From Spirochaetota bacterium (GTDB lineage: Bacteria > Spirochaetota > UBA4802 > UBA5368), in contig DATIKU010000058.1 in assembly GCA_035477215.1 (NCBI GenBank), forward strand, positions 1 to 64,000: 64,000 nucleotides of DNA. Direction: 5' to 3'. The notes below the pieces were generated by a model, which was not told the origin of the DNA, made no database searches, and was given only the letters and a program-made list of their open reading frames with translations. The stretch's first letter is position 1. Every line of letters begins with the position of its first letter. A program made the position numbers and the translations under genes. Of this stretch, positions 34,281 through 48,856 are shown piece by piece.

Positions 34281-35735
34281 ATGAACCCGGTCCTGATTGT
34301 CAAAACCCTCTCCTTTCTCATGCTCATCATCTCCGGATTCATGATGATCCCCGCCGCCATAGCGCTGGCATGCGGAGAGACACAGGAGCTTCTTTCATTT
34401 GTCGCGGTGATCCTCCCGCTCTCGTCACTTTCGGCATGGCTTGCGCTGTCCCTCCGGAAACGTAAAACGGAGGCTTTTTCCACGCGAGATGGTTTTCTCT
34501 TCGTAACGGTGAGCTGGCTTGCGGCTTCGCTGGCGGGTTCGTTACCCTTTTTTATTTCCGGCGCAATCCCCAGCTTTGCGGATGCCTTCTTCGAGACGAT
34601 CTCCGGTTTCAGTACCACCGGCGCCTCCATACTTACCGATATCGAGGCGCTTCCCCGATCCATGCTTTTCTGGCGCTCATTAACCCACTGGCTCGGAGGA
34701 ATGGGAATCGTCGTACTCGCCGTGGCGGTCCTGCCGCTTCTGGGTATCGGCGGACTCCAGCTCATCAACGCCGAATCACCCGGGCCGACCGTCGACCGCA
34801 TCACCCCCCGCATCGCCGATACGGCAAAACTCCTCTGGTTAATCTATGTCGGGTTCACCATCGCCCAAACCGTATTGCTCATGATCGCCGGCATGGATCT
34901 CTTCGACGCGCTGACGCATACCTTCGGAACGCTCGCAACCGGCGGTTTTTCAACGAAGAATTCCAGCGTCGGCCACTACGATTCCGCCGCGGTGCATATT
35001 ATTATAACCGTTTTCATGCTTCTTGCCGGCATCAGCTTTTCTCTGCATTACCGCGCGCTTACGGGCAGGCTCAAATCCATTGCCGTTGAAACCGAGTTAA
35101 AATCCTATCTGCTCATCTTTATACTCGCCACACTTGCCGTTACCATGAGCATCTACGGTGAAGCCTACGAAACCTTCGGCGAATCCCTGTTCCACGCGGC
35201 CTTTCAGGCCGCTTCCATTTTAACGACCACGGGCTTTGCCACCGCCGATTTCGAGCAATGGCCGTTTTTCGCCCAGGGGGTGCTCTTTCTCCTCATGTTC
35301 GTCGGCGGATCATCCGGTTCCACCGCCGGTGGGATAAAGGTATTCCGGATAGTCATTCTTCTGAAGCAGGCTTTTATCGAGATGCTGTACCTTATCCATC
35401 CCCGCGGAATATTCACGCTCAAGGTCGGCGGCAGGATCGTGCGCAAAGACCTGGTATATTCCGTGGCCGGGTTCTTTTTCCTCTACATTTTCCTGCTGCT
35501 CTGCACGACCCTTTTGGTCGCCTCGTCGGGACAAAACCTCACGACTTCTTTCACCACGGCACTCGCGACGCTGGGCAACATCGGGCCGGGGTTCGGGGAG
35601 ACCGGACCTTCAAACAACTATGCGTTTTACCCGGATTACGTTAAATGGTTCCTGAGTTTTGCGATGCTGGTGGGCAGGCTCGAACTTTACACCGTGCTCA
35701 TCATCCTCACACCGGAATTCTGGAGTAAAAGGTAA
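34281..35735 (+). CDS. trkH: Trk potassium channel subunit TrkH
   Basis: A 484-residue polytopic membrane protein. Selectivity-loop sequences typical of TrkH/KtrB appear four times, for example ETISGFSTTGASIL, GTLATGGFSTKNSS, AASILTTTGFAT and ATLGNIGPGFG. GGSSGSTAGGIKVFR is the conserved cytoplasmic segment. It takes up K+ with TrkA. The end is convergent with an aldo/keto reductase, only five bases apart. Confidence 0.95.
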   Translation: MNPVLIVKTLSFLMLIISGFMMIPAAIALACGETQELLSFVAVILPLSSLSAWLALSLRKRKTEAFSTRDGFLFVTVSWLAASLAGSLPFFISGAIPSFADAFFETISGFSTTGASILTDIEALPRSMLFWRSLTHWLGGMGIVVLAVAVLPLLGIGGLQLINAESPGPTVDRITPRIADTAKLLWLIYVGFTIAQTVLLMIAGMDLFDALTHTFGTLATGGFSTKNSSVGHYDSAAVHIIITVFMLLAGISFSLHYRALTGRLKSIAVETELKSYLLIFILATLAVTMSIYGEAYETFGESLFHAAFQAASILTTTGFATADFEQWPFFAQGVLFLLMFVGGSSGSTAGGIKVFRIVILLKQAFIEMLYLIHPRGIFTLKVGGRIVRKDLVYSVAGFFFLYIFLLLCTTLLVASSGQNLTTSFTTALATLGNIGPGFGETGPSNNYAFYPDYVKWFLSFAMLVGRLELYTVLIILTPEFWSKR

Positions 35736-35740
35736 GCTTC

Positions 35741-36571
35741 TCAGAAATCGAAATTGTCCGGGTCCGGGCCTGTTCGCTCGCCGCGGTCGAACGAGTCGAT
35801 CAGCTCGACGTCGTCGATTGAGAGGCTGAAATCGAAAACCCTCGCGTTTTCCGCGATTCTTTCGCGGTGCACCGACTTCGGGATGGTGACAAAACCGTGC
35901 TCGAGCGCCCAGCGAACCAGGATCTGCGAAGGTGTCTTTCCGTATTTTCCGCAGAGCCCGAGTATTATAGGATCGCTGTTCAGCCGGCCTCGCATGAGCG
36001 GCGCCCATCCCTCCACCCTGATTTCCTTAGAGCGGCAGAAATCGACCAGCACGGCCTGATACAGCCGGGGATGGAGTTCGAATTGATTGACCATGGGGAC
36101 GATGGATGCGTTTAGCATCAGGTACTCGAGATGATGAACCATGAAATTGCTCACCCCGATCGCCCGTGCCACACCGCGGTCGAGCAGCTCTTCCATCGCC
36201 CGCCATGTTTCTATATACCTGCCCCTGACCGGCCAGTGGATGAGGTAGAGGTCCACGTACTCCGTTTTGAGCTTCTTTCTGCTTTGATCAAATGCCTTAA
36301 GGGTTTCCCGGTAGCCCTGTTCCGTGTTCCAGACCTTGGTGGTGATGAAGACCCTCTCGCGGGGAACGCCGCTTTCCTTCAGGGCGCGCCCGATCCCTTT
36401 TTCGTTATCGTACAGTGTTGCCGTATCAATGCTCCGGTATCCCGTGTCGAGCGCCGCGCGCACGGCGTTTTCCACTTCGGCTCCGGCGGGTGTCTTGTAG
36501 GTCCCCAGGCCCAAGACCGGCATCCGTACACCGTTTGTTAAAGCAACACTATCTTCTATGCCGGTAAACAC
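35741..36571 (-). CDS. Aldo/keto reductase
   Basis: A 276-residue NADPH-dependent reductase of the AKR5-like bacterial type. The catalytic tetrad is visible: Asp and Tyr in IDTATLYDNE, Lys in ITTKVW, His in LIHWP. The cofactor segment IPKSVHRERIAEN is intact. GGAGG abuts the ATG at 36577, whereas the GTG two codons later (36571) is properly spaced and is used. The substrate is unknown; carbonyl detoxification is usual for the family. Confidence 0.93.
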   Translation of the reverse strand: MFTGIEDSVALTNGVRMPVLGLGTYKTPAGAEVENAVRAALDTGYRSIDTATLYDNEKGIGRALKESGVPRERVFITTKVWNTEQGYRETLKAFDQSRKKLKTEYVDLYLIHWPVRGRYIETWRAMEELLDRGVARAIGVSNFMVHHLEYLMLNASIVPMVNQFELHPRLYQAVLVDFCRSKEIRVEGWAPLMRGRLNSDPIILGLCGKYGKTPSQILVRWALEHGFVTIPKSVHRERIAENARVFDFSLSIDDVELIDSFDRGERTGPDPDNFDF

Positions 36572-36630
36572 CGTCATCCTCCGTCATTTTCGATTTCCAG
36601 GCCTTTCGGCGGCCGGACGGCGCACTCGGT

Positions 36631-37605
36631 TCATTGCTCGGACGTCGGGCGCACAACGCGCTGCGGCGGCGGCTTTATTTCCGGCTCTCCGCTCCCTCGG
36701 CGGTAGGGAACGCGAAGCTTGTGTCCAACGCCGCCCGGCGATACGAACCTGGCAGACTGGTGGTCGCGGGTGAGCACCCTGCAATCCACGCTACCATCGC
36801 GGAATTCGAATATATACGACTCGATACCGCTCACCGCCGTCAGGTGTATCGAAGCCACTTCCACGAACAGCGTGCGGGGAAACGCGCGCGGCCGGGAGAA
36901 TTTCGAAATAATCGACGAGGCCATATGGTTGTGTCCGGAAATCCACAGGTCGACCGGATACTCTTTCAACACCCTCTCGAACCTTTTTGAGGAGGCCAGG
37001 CGCATGGTAGGAAAGAGTGAGGACGGAAGCCCGCTTCCCGCAAGGCAGGCATGGGTCACCGTGATGATGATCTTATCCTGATTCGTGGCGACCAGCCCCT
37101 TCCACCACTCGAAAGTCGTCTGCGATATCTCGGACTGGGGCGTGCGCTTTTCATCGGACATCAGAATGATCAGGACGTTGTCGATGGTTACGGCGTAGTG
37201 GAGCGGCTTGCCGATATTGCGTTGGTATGTTTCCAGGTCCCGCGCCTCATGGTTTCCCGCTATCTCGAACCAGAGTGGAATGCCCGCCTTTTTTCTCGAG
37301 TCGAGAAACCACCGGTAAAAACGATCCGCGTCCTTCTTGGCGTATACGATGTCGCCGGCCACCAGGGCAAGGTCGATTCCCGGCAGGTTGCGCGCAATAT
37401 CATCGACTGCCGTCTCATAATGAAAGAATTCTCCTTCGTCGAGGGGCTGAATGTCCGAATGCGCCCATATCCGGAATACCTCCGGAGATTTTTCCCAATT
37501 ACTTTCGCGTTTCGCCGACGCATGACATGCCGCGCCTGCAAGGCACAGCGCGGCCGCGAGCGACACCACGACCGTACTTATCGGGCGCTTTCGGAATTTA
37601 TTCAT
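36631..37605 (-). CDS. Exported calcineurin-like metallophosphoesterase
   Basis: A 324-residue precursor with an N-terminal signal segment (STVVVSLAAALCLAGAACHA). The metal-binding motifs occur in order: AHSDIQ, AGDIVYA, GNHE, THAC and GHNH. It is likely periplasmic or membrane-tethered; the lipobox is not canonical. The C-terminal tail is basic and Pro-rich. It begins 13 bases after the upstream leftward gene stops, so they may be cotranscribed. Confidence 0.88.
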   Translation of the reverse strand: MNKFRKRPISTVVVSLAAALCLAGAACHASAKRESNWEKSPEVFRIWAHSDIQPLDEGEFFHYETAVDDIARNLPGIDLALVAGDIVYAKKDADRFYRWFLDSRKKAGIPLWFEIAGNHEARDLETYQRNIGKPLHYAVTIDNVLIILMSDEKRTPQSEISQTTFEWWKGLVATNQDKIIITVTHACLAGSGLPSSLFPTMRLASSKRFERVLKEYPVDLWISGHNHMASSIISKFSRPRAFPRTLFVEVASIHLTAVSGIESYIFEFRDGSVDCRVLTRDHQSARFVSPGGVGHKLRVPYRRGSGEPEIKPPPQRVVRPTSEQ

Positions 37606-37618
37606 GACAGGAACGAAC

Positions 37619-38413
37619 TCAGCCTCGCCTGGCCCCTGATTTTTCCTCGAAACGCGCCGCCACGACCGGGGAGAGCTCGTTCAGGAAATTCAGGGCCGTC
37701 TGCGCCTTTTTCGGCGAAAGCGTTTTAAGCCGCGCCATAAATTCGCGAAGGTCGGCGGCGGGAGGCGGATTGACGGGATCCATCATGTACAGTAAAACAA
37801 GCCGGCGGAGGTGCTCCTCCTCCCGTGGATCGAGACCATCAATCTCCATGGAATCCAGACGCCTGGTGAGTGCGTCCACGTAGTGATCGACGATGGCGTT
37901 GTCCGTTATCGCCGTTTTTTTCCGTATCAGGTTCAGAACCGTGCGGTATGCCGGCGCCCTGGCCGGGTATTCGGCCATCCTGAACAGCCATACCGCACAC
38001 AGCCGCAGCGCCCCATCACCGGACTTCGGTAGTTCCGCCTCGAATTCGCGCCGACCGGATTCCGATAAGGAGACCCTGGACAGAAACGCCGCTGTAATGA
38101 ACTCTTGCGCGGTATCTATCGATGAATCGCCCTCGGTGAGGCCGACTTTGGATTCGATCTCGTAATCAAGCTGCATGTCGCCCGCCATAACCGGATCAAA
38201 ACGCCCTCCCGGAAAACCGAACAGGAGCATTATTCGGCCTGTATCGGGAAAACCGTTCCCCTGTACTACTCCGGCGGACATGGCATTTTTAAAAATTGCG
38301 ATTACCACCAACGGCAACAGTATCAACTTAAACGCTTTCACGGAGGCTTTAACGGCGTTATTCATGAAATGGTACCGTTCATGGATTTCATCGAGGGCGG
38401 GCGATTTTGCCAT
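37619..38413 (-). CDS. Membrane-anchored protein of unknown function
   Basis: About 264 residues, with one hydrophobic segment (AFKLILLPLVVIAIF) near residues 24-38 and a long helical region without recognised motifs. The open frame extends to 38554 but would overlap the receiver gene. ATG 38413 is taken although no clear ribosome site exists; ATG 38365 is an alternative. It probably shares a transcript with the phosphoesterase downstream. Confidence 0.65.
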   Translation of the reverse strand: MAKSPALDEIHERYHFMNNAVKASVKAFKLILLPLVVIAIFKNAMSAGVVQGNGFPDTGRIMLLFGFPGGRFDPVMAGDMQLDYEIESKVGLTEGDSSIDTAQEFITAAFLSRVSLSESGRREFEAELPKSGDGALRLCAVWLFRMAEYPARAPAYRTVLNLIRKKTAITDNAIVDHYVDALTRRLDSMEIDGLDPREEEHLRRLVLLYMMDPVNPPPAADLREFMARLKTLSPKKAQTALNFLNELSPVVAARFEEKSGARRG

Positions 38414-38504
38414 CGTCACACACTGGTAGCACAGCATGTGCGGAAAACAAGCATATTTTAAAGAGAAACGGGGGTGTGAACGTGCGACAGGCGGAGGCGA
38501 GAGG

Positions 38505-38891
38505 TCACTTTTTCCTTCGTGATAGAATTTTTTTAACCGCGGATGAAACTTCATCCGGGCCGAATGGTTTGTGCAGAAAATGCGCCAACCGGTCCCTGCG
38601 CGCCCGCGGGCTTTTCGAGGGAGGTGAGGATGTAAGGTACAGCACCGGTATTTGATATGTCTCGATTATCTTTCTGCCGGCGCTAATACCGTTTTTACCG
38701 TCACCGATCCTTTCGTCAAGGAGCACGAGGTCCGGTTTAATTGAGTATATTTCGCTCATCGCCGCGTCGTAACTGTACACCAGGGTGGTATTCGAATAGC
38801 CCGATCCGCGCAGTATATTATCGATGTCCATCGCCACAATCCTCTCGCGCTCGACGACCAGAATTCTCTCCGACAGCATTTTTTTCACCAT
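38505..38891 (-). CDS. Degenerate single-domain response regulator
   Basis: A 128-residue stand-alone receiver. The phosphoacceptor region LVLLDERIGDG, the switch YLTSS and HKPFG Lys are kept, but the acidic pair after the first strand is VVERE instead of VVEDE. Metal binding and phosphorylation may therefore be weakened. It closely resembles the N-terminal receiver of the divergent kinase at 39194 (NILRGSGY versus NILLKEGY), suggesting duplication. A short AGGTG precedes the ATG. Confidence 0.88.
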   Translation of the reverse strand: MVKKMLSERILVVERERIVAMDIDNILRGSGYSNTTLVYSYDAAMSEIYSIKPDLVLLDERIGDGKNGISAGRKIIETYQIPVLYLTSSPPSKSPRARRDRLAHFLHKPFGPDEVSSAVKKILSRRKK

Positions 38892-39193
38892 CTCACCTGA
38901 ACACGAAACGTCCTTCGTTATTTGTCGGCATTATTCCGAAAATACTTCAGTATAAACAATAGACCTGTTGCAAATCTCGGTGATATCGGGTTTTTCCAGT
39001 TACGCAACACTCTAATATTTATACGGAGCGATCGGGAAACCCGGCACGGCTTCACCATTAACATAACTCTGTCATGTTGATGATGAAGCAACTAAAATTT
39101 CGCCGGTTCTCCTTTTTTATTTCGTTCCTTGACACCCGTTGCTTTGCATGGTACATTCATCGTCAACAGGAAGACAAAAGGTCCGGTAACTCC
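38892..39193. other. Divergent intergenic region between receiver genes
   Basis: 302 bases with no supported gene apart from the promoter at 39129-39157 and the start signals of both flanking genes. In-frame codons upstream of 39194 fall within the promoter and are not expected to be translated. Confidence 0.5.
39129..39157 (+). promoter_or_regulatory. Promoter of the receiver-PAS kinase
   Basis: TTGACA (39129-39134), a 17-base spacer and TACATT (39152-39157) form a near-consensus promoter. Transcription would start near 39164, consistent with the start codon at 39194 and not with earlier ATGs. Confidence 0.65.
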
Positions 39194-41068
39194 ATGGATG
39201 AAATGTCGCGCCGGTCGGCCCGCATAGCGGTCGTTGAAGATGAGACCATCATAGCCGCCGATATCAGAAACATTCTTCTGAAAGAAGGCTACGAAACCGT
39301 TGCCATACTGCATTCCGGCGAAGAGGCCATTGAAAAGATCCCGGAACTTCAACCCGACCTCGTTTTTATGGACATCATCCTCGGCGGCGCGATCGATGGC
39401 ATCGACGCGTCGCTGCGCATTCGCGAAATAATCGACGTGCCGATTGTATTCCTCACCGCCCACTCCGACCATAAGACCCTGGACCGCGCCAAGCAGGCGG
39501 GCCCTTATGGCTATATACTCAAACCGGTAAATAGCAACGAGATCATCTCCATTGTAGAAACGGTCCTCTACCGGCACAACCTCGAAAAGCGGCTTCGCGA
39601 AAGGGATGAGGCCCTCAGGGCGTCCGTAGAGAAGCTTTCGAAGGCGTTCGCCTTCAGTCCGAGCGCCATCAGCATCACGCGCATGTCGGACGGAACCTTC
39701 ATCGACGTCAACGAGAGTTTCCTCTCGCTGTATGGATTCAGCCGAGAAGAGATAATCAATATCCGCGCCCTTGATGCCGGAATCTGGCCCGATGCATCGG
39801 AAAGGGAAAGGTTCATCTCGGCGCTGTTAAGGAAAGGCTCCCTCCGCGACCGTGATGTAACCATTACTACGCGCAATGGTGAGAAACGTCTCTCCTCCAT
39901 GTCCGCAACACTCATCGACATAGGGGGCGAAAAACAGGTTCTGACGGTGCTGAACGATATCACCGAACGCAAGACCGTTGAACAGGCGCTCAGAGAAAGC
40001 GAGGAGAAATACAGGCTCCTTTTCTCGTCGGTATCCGACGCTATCGTCATTTTCTACGTCAACACGCTTGAGATCATCGACGCCAATTCCTCGGCCCTGG
40101 TCCTTTATGATTACTCGATCGACGAGCTGCGCGGAATGCGAATAACCGATCTTTCGGAATCGCCGGATGAGTTTTGCGTGGAAATCATCAGGCAGATGAC
40201 CGAATCCGATAAAAACGCGCACCCGCAAAACCACCTGAAAAAGAACGGCGTCGTCTTCCCCGTGGAGGTGTCGGGCGGGATATTCACGCTCAATCAGCGC
40301 GAAATCGGTATCGCGATGATCCGCGATATCACGCGGCGCAGACAGCTCGAGGAAGAGCTGCTGCGCACACAGAAATTCGAGGCCATTGGAATACTTGCCG
40401 GGGGGATCGCCCACGATTTCAACAACCTGCTGACCGCCATTTCGGGCAACGTCGCCCTGGGAAAGATGATTGCCAATCCGGAGGACGAGCTGTACGAAAA
40501 CCTTCTCGAAATAGAAAAAGCCGCCACCCTCGCCAAAGACCTCTCGTTCCAGCTCCTTCACTTCGGCCGTCTTTCGAAACCGCTGATCGACACCGTTTCG
40601 TTGGAAGAGATTCTCCGCTATTCCGCCGAAAAATTATTCGTGCCCGACAACGTGTCAATCGCGATCGATATAGCCGAGGGCCTCTGGCCCGCTAAAATCG
40701 ACCCGGGGCAGATACAGAGGGTTATCGGCCATATACTGATGAACGCTGTCGAGGCAATGCCCACCGGGGGGGAGGCGCTGGTCATCGCGGAAAATATTAC
40801 CATCGATGCCGGGCATCAAATTCCCGTAAGGCCCGGCAGGTATATCCGCATATCCATTAGCGACAGGGGAATCGGCATTCCACCGGAAAACGTCACACGC
40901 GTATTCGATCCATACTTCACCACCAAGACCACATACTCCGAGAAGGGGATGGGACTGGGGCTGTCGCTGTCCTATTCGATCGTCAAGCGACACCACGGAC
41001 ACATCGTTATTGACTCGACGGTAAACGCCGGCACCACGGTGGTGTTGTATCTGCCGGCCGCCGATTAA
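39194..41068 (+). CDS. Receiver-PAS-PAS sensor histidine kinase
   Basis: A 624-residue soluble kinase. The N-terminal receiver (about 10-125) has VVEDE, VFMDIILGGAIDGIDA, LTAHS and YILKPV. Two PAS domains end in DITERK and DITRRR. HisKA carries GGIAHDFNNLL, and HATPase shows HILMNAVEA, DRGIGIP and GMGLGLS. With an input receiver, it is probably driven by another kinase. The start at 39194 is set by the promoter just upstream. It is divergent from the degenerate receiver gene. Confidence 0.92.
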   Translation: MDEMSRRSARIAVVEDETIIAADIRNILLKEGYETVAILHSGEEAIEKIPELQPDLVFMDIILGGAIDGIDASLRIREIIDVPIVFLTAHSDHKTLDRAKQAGPYGYILKPVNSNEIISIVETVLYRHNLEKRLRERDEALRASVEKLSKAFAFSPSAISITRMSDGTFIDVNESFLSLYGFSREEIINIRALDAGIWPDASERERFISALLRKGSLRDRDVTITTRNGEKRLSSMSATLIDIGGEKQVLTVLNDITERKTVEQALRESEEKYRLLFSSVSDAIVIFYVNTLEIIDANSSALVLYDYSIDELRGMRITDLSESPDEFCVEIIRQMTESDKNAHPQNHLKKNGVVFPVEVSGGIFTLNQREIGIAMIRDITRRRQLEEELLRTQKFEAIGILAGGIAHDFNNLLTAISGNVALGKMIANPEDELYENLLEIEKAATLAKDLSFQLLHFGRLSKPLIDTVSLEEILRYSAEKLFVPDNVSIAIDIAEGLWPAKIDPGQIQRVIGHILMNAVEAMPTGGEALVIAENITIDAGHQIPVRPGRYIRISISDRGIGIPPENVTRVFDPYFTTKTTYSEKGMGLGLSLSYSIVKRHHGHIVIDSTVNAGTTVVLYLPAAD

Positions 41069-41082
41069 ACCTGCGGGACCAA

Positions 41083-41547
41083 TCAGCTCTTCAAATTGAA
41101 TTCGTGTTTACCCTTCATCCTCGAATGCTCTATTTTTATACATCTGGACTGCACCACCTTCAGTCCCGCGGACCGCGCCTTTCCCGCGGACTCCCGGTGC
41201 GCAAGTCCCAGCTGCATCCAGACCGCCCCGGCCCCCGCCGCGATGGCCTCATCGACGATCGCAGGAATTGCGTCGACCGAACGGAAAATATCCACAACGT
41301 CGATTTTTTCCGGAACGGACGCAAGGTCCGGATACGATTTCTCGCCGAGAATCTCCTTTTGTGACGGGTTTACGGGTATAATTTTATAACCATGTCCCTT
41401 GAGGTACGCCCCGACTTTGTTACTGTCGCGGTCTGATTTGTCGGAAAGACCTACTATCGCGACGGTCCGCATATTGTTTAAAATCTTCCGTATTTCCTGT
41501 TCCGGGGGATTGAAATCGGGCATTTCGCACGTTGTTTCATCTTCCAC
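41083..41547 (-). CDS. CoA-binding-domain protein
   Basis: A 154-residue CoA-binding Rossmann protein of the succinyl-CoA-synthetase-alpha-like stand-alone family. It shows VAIVGLSDKSDRDSNKVGAYL, IIPVNPSQKEILGEKSYPDL, DVVDIFRS and GAVWMQLGL. The GTG start at 41547 has GGAGG five bases before it; an upstream TTG and a downstream ATG (41523) lack sites. It is last in the leftward lig-lnt transcript. Its function is unknown. Confidence 0.9.
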   Translation of the reverse strand: MEDETTCEMPDFNPPEQEIRKILNNMRTVAIVGLSDKSDRDSNKVGAYLKGHGYKIIPVNPSQKEILGEKSYPDLASVPEKIDVVDIFRSVDAIPAIVDEAIAAGAGAVWMQLGLAHRESAGKARSAGLKVVQSRCIKIEHSRMKGKHEFNLKS

Positions 41548-41605
41548 ATCGACCTCCGCAATATAACGGAATTTCAAGTGATACTAATGCCCTCCCGGCC
41601 TGCCG

Positions 41606-41938
41606 TCAATCAAGCACGTAATCCTCCCTGACCGGGCTCCAGCAATCGTAGGCGACGCAGGGACCATCCTCGGCCACCGCCGCATGCCTGATCCCCGAAG
41701 GTATCGTCACGACCTCGCCGGGCCCCATTACGGTCTCTTCTTCTCCAACCCTGAAACGCAGCTTCCCCGATATCACAACGGTGATCTGTTCGTGCGGATG
41801 ACTGTGTTCGGGGACAACCGCACCCTCGCCCAGGTCGACGAACGTAACCATCACCCTATCCAGATGTACCGAGCGCATGATGACTCCGGGAGCTATCTCT
41901 TTCGTGGGCAGTTTAAATATAATTGCGAAATTAGACAT
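41606..41938 (-). CDS. Small cupin
   Basis: A 110-residue cupin with both motifs complete: HSHPHEQITVVISG (metal His, His, Glu) and the second-motif His in IPSGIRHAAVAEDG. AGGAGG precedes ATG 41938. It follows the phosphoesterase fusion by 35 bases. Single-domain cupins like this often bind a metal and small oxyanions or act as quorum-like sensors; the specific role is unknown. Confidence 0.9.
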   Translation of the reverse strand: MSNFAIIFKLPTKEIAPGVIMRSVHLDRVMVTFVDLGEGAVVPEHSHPHEQITVVISGKLRFRVGEEETVMGPGEVVTIPSGIRHAAVAEDGPCVAYDCWSPVREDYVLD

Positions 41939-41973
41939 TGTTTCCTCCTTCTTCCGATACGGTGCGGGGAGCT

Positions 41974-43652
41974 TCACCGGTCTTCCTTCCGGGAACCCTG
42001 CAGGTATTGCTTGATCTTGTTGCGTATATAATCTGGCATCTTGATGCCTATGTGGCGAAGGCGCAGTTCGTATTTATCGAACGACCGTATATGTTGCGAC
42101 GTGGTGACGAAGATTTTAAAGTAGGATCGGATGCTTCCCTCCAACTCGCTTCGGAACTCGAGATCCTGGTTGAGCATGTCCTCGACGGGGGCGATTGCCC
42201 GGTAATTGACGGGTCGGCAGATCGACCGGTAGGCGACAAAACGCTGGAGGGTCTCACACTCATAGTCCCGCTCCAGGATGCTGCGTTCCACCGCATTGAG
42301 GTCGATGCAATCGACGATCTCGAAATTGTACTCTTCGCCGAGCGCCTCGCCGAGCAGTCCGCGCGCGCTCTTGTAATTATCGCACGAATGCAGGTCGCTG
42401 TCGCACTCCCGGTCGCACCTGAGATACAGAACGAAATCAATGTCGGAGCTCGGCTGGGACATCCCTACGTTAACCGAGCCGACTATATCCATGGCGATGT
42501 TCTCATTGAGTTTACTCTCTATCAGCCTCGCGACACGCTCCAGCCTGTCGACGCGTTCGTCGGTTTCGGGTGTCTGGAACATCCTGAAAAACTGCTTTAT
42601 CTCGTTGAAGAGGCGTATTTCAGGGATATGTGAGTACTTCTGTATCTTGCTGTCGAAGTTCTCCCGCTTCAGCAGGGCCTCATGCCGCGCGTTGTCGATA
42701 ACCTTATTCCGCCACCTTCCCCTGTGGAGCGTATGATCTATGATATCGTAGATACGCCCGTCGGCCATTTTCCTGAAGCCGATCCGGGTTACCGTTTTCC
42801 CCTCAATCTCGATCTGATAGAAGAAGCCCCCCTCGAGTACGTCCCCGGTGATCCCCGTCACCTCTCCGAACGGGGATGGGTTCAGATGGATGGTCCCCTC
42901 GCTGATCTCCATGCCCCAGTCGTTGTGGATATGGCCCGTCAGGCACAGGAGCACCGGGTTGGTGTCGCAGTAAGTGCGAAGCGCGGGCGAGCCCGATGGA
43001 CCGACGAAGCTTATCCTGTCATGGATGCCGTGCGCCGGCTGGTGCGTCACGATGATGTCCGGCCGCACCTCGCTGAAAAAACGATGCATCTCGTTTTCAC
43101 TGTCGTCGGTTCCGATGCCCGCCTTGTAATCGACGATGTACCGTTCCGGAATGCCCGCCGTCCAGATATCCGCGCCGCCATAGCCGGCGATCGTAAGACC
43201 ATCCGGAGAGTAATGGTGAAGATGAAGGTCGCGTTCGTGCAGGGGGGTGTACTTCAGATCCATGTCGTAGTTCCCGGGCAGGCAGAGCACCTCCGAGCTC
43301 TGCTTGAGCGAAACTATGTTCTCGAGCACCTTGTATTTCTGCTGCATCACACGGCGTGCGCGGATGCTGTACTGCTGGTACTTGGTTCCCTTTTTCTGTA
43401 TCTCTTCCGGAACGTCGGGCATCTCGAGGAGCTGGTCCACGAAGTCCTCGATGATCACGTCATCGCGCTCCATGCGCCTGCGCAGCGCGTGAAAGTAGGA
43501 CTGGATATCGTGGTATCGTATGGCGGTGTCCATGCTGTAAAACGGTATATCGATGAGGTCTCCGGATACGATGTACATATCCGCCACGGTCTCAAAGAGC
43601 AGGTCCTTCACCTGCTCGAAGGCGCCGTGAATGTCGGCAAGATAGATTATCT

Positions 43653-43656
<4 letters not shown>
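41974..43656 (-). CDS. Metallophosphoesterase-nucleotidyltransferase fusion
   Basis: A 560-residue two-domain protein. Residues 1-300 form a calcineurin-like phosphoesterase with DIH (8-10), SGD (31-33), GNYD (128-131), VTHQ and GHIH. A helical linker leads to an NTP-transferase-like domain near residue 395, with GSVNVG followed by SSDID. The active site has GS-x10-DxD-like spacing, the signature of the Pol-beta fold. GGAAG precedes the ATG, which overlaps the lnt stop by four bases. Phosphoesterase plus NTase in one chain is unusual; a nucleotide or RNA-end modifying role is inference. Confidence 0.86.
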
Positions 43657-48041
<4,385 letters not shown>

Positions 48042-48045
<4 letters not shown>

Positions 48046-48446
48046 TCCGTCCGCTTCCTCGACAAGAGCACGATGTTGTATGCCCCGGCATCCCGGAGCA
48101 CCTCCATCGCCTCGTTCACCCGCCGGTACGGGAGGCCAGCGTCCGCGCCGATTATCGCCCGCACGTCCGGATTGTCGGCCGCCCGGTATTTTGCCGCTCG
48201 GTAGAGGCCCTCGCGGTCCAACCGCTCGCCCCGCACGTAACAATCGCCCCGCGCATCGAGCCAGATATGAAAGTATTTCTTCGAACCGCCCTCCGTCGCG
48301 CCCGCCTCGGGCAGCGCCACCGGGATGTTCCGTTCGATGTCGATCGTGCTCGTCAGTATGAAAAAAACAAGGAGGATAAAGGCGATGTCCGCCATCGACG
48401 GAAGCGGCACTATCCCCTTCGGCTTCTGCCGTCGCGGTATCAGCAT
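48042..48446 (-). CDS. exbD: ExbD/TolR-family protein, copy 1
   Basis: A 134-residue single-TM protein with the family N-terminus LPSMADIAFILLVFFILTS, including the functional Asp at the head of the helix. A GTG at 48458 overlaps the previous stop; ATG 48446, with GAGGGG upstream, is preferred. It forms the ion-driven complex with ExbB and the second ExbD. Confidence 0.93.
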
Positions 48447-48454
48447 CGCGCCCC

Positions 48455-48856
48455 TCACTCCGTCCGAAGCGAGAGCCTGGCCACCCCCGCTTTCTTCACC
48501 GCGTCGATCGCCGATACCGCCGTCCCGTAAGGCAGATCACCCGATAGCTTCAATAAGACTACAAGGCCCGCATTCCCGCCGCGCTTCTCGCCGAGCAGCC
48601 TTTCGATGTCGGAAAGGTCTGCGCGCCTCCCGTCAAGCGTCGTCACTCCGTCCTTCCGCACGACTACCGTCACCACGTCGCCCGCCGCCACCACCGTCGC
48701 CGGCTTCGACGTGTCCGGAAGCGCCAGGTGCAGCCCTTCTTTCAGGAGAAAGATCGATGTCACCAGGAAGAAGATGATGAGCAGAAAGGCGATGTCCGAC
48801 ATCGACGCGATCGTCATTTCACCGGTCGGTTTCGCGCTACGCTTTATCCGTACCAT
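48455..48856 (-). CDS. exbD: ExbD/TolR-family protein, copy 2
   Basis: A 133-residue paralogue of the neighbouring ExbD, with MTIASMSDIAFLLIIFFLVTS and the conserved Asp. Its C-terminal domain differs from copy 1. The start overlaps the exbB end by 20 bases. Two ExbD types in one operon suggest a heteromeric complex. Confidence 0.93.
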   Translation of the reverse strand: MVRIKRSAKPTGEMTIASMSDIAFLLIIFFLVTSIFLLKEGLHLALPDTSKPATVVAAGDVVTVVVRKDGVTTLDGRRADLSDIERLLGEKRGGNAGLVVLLKLSGDLPYGTAVSAIDAVKKAGVARLSLRTE

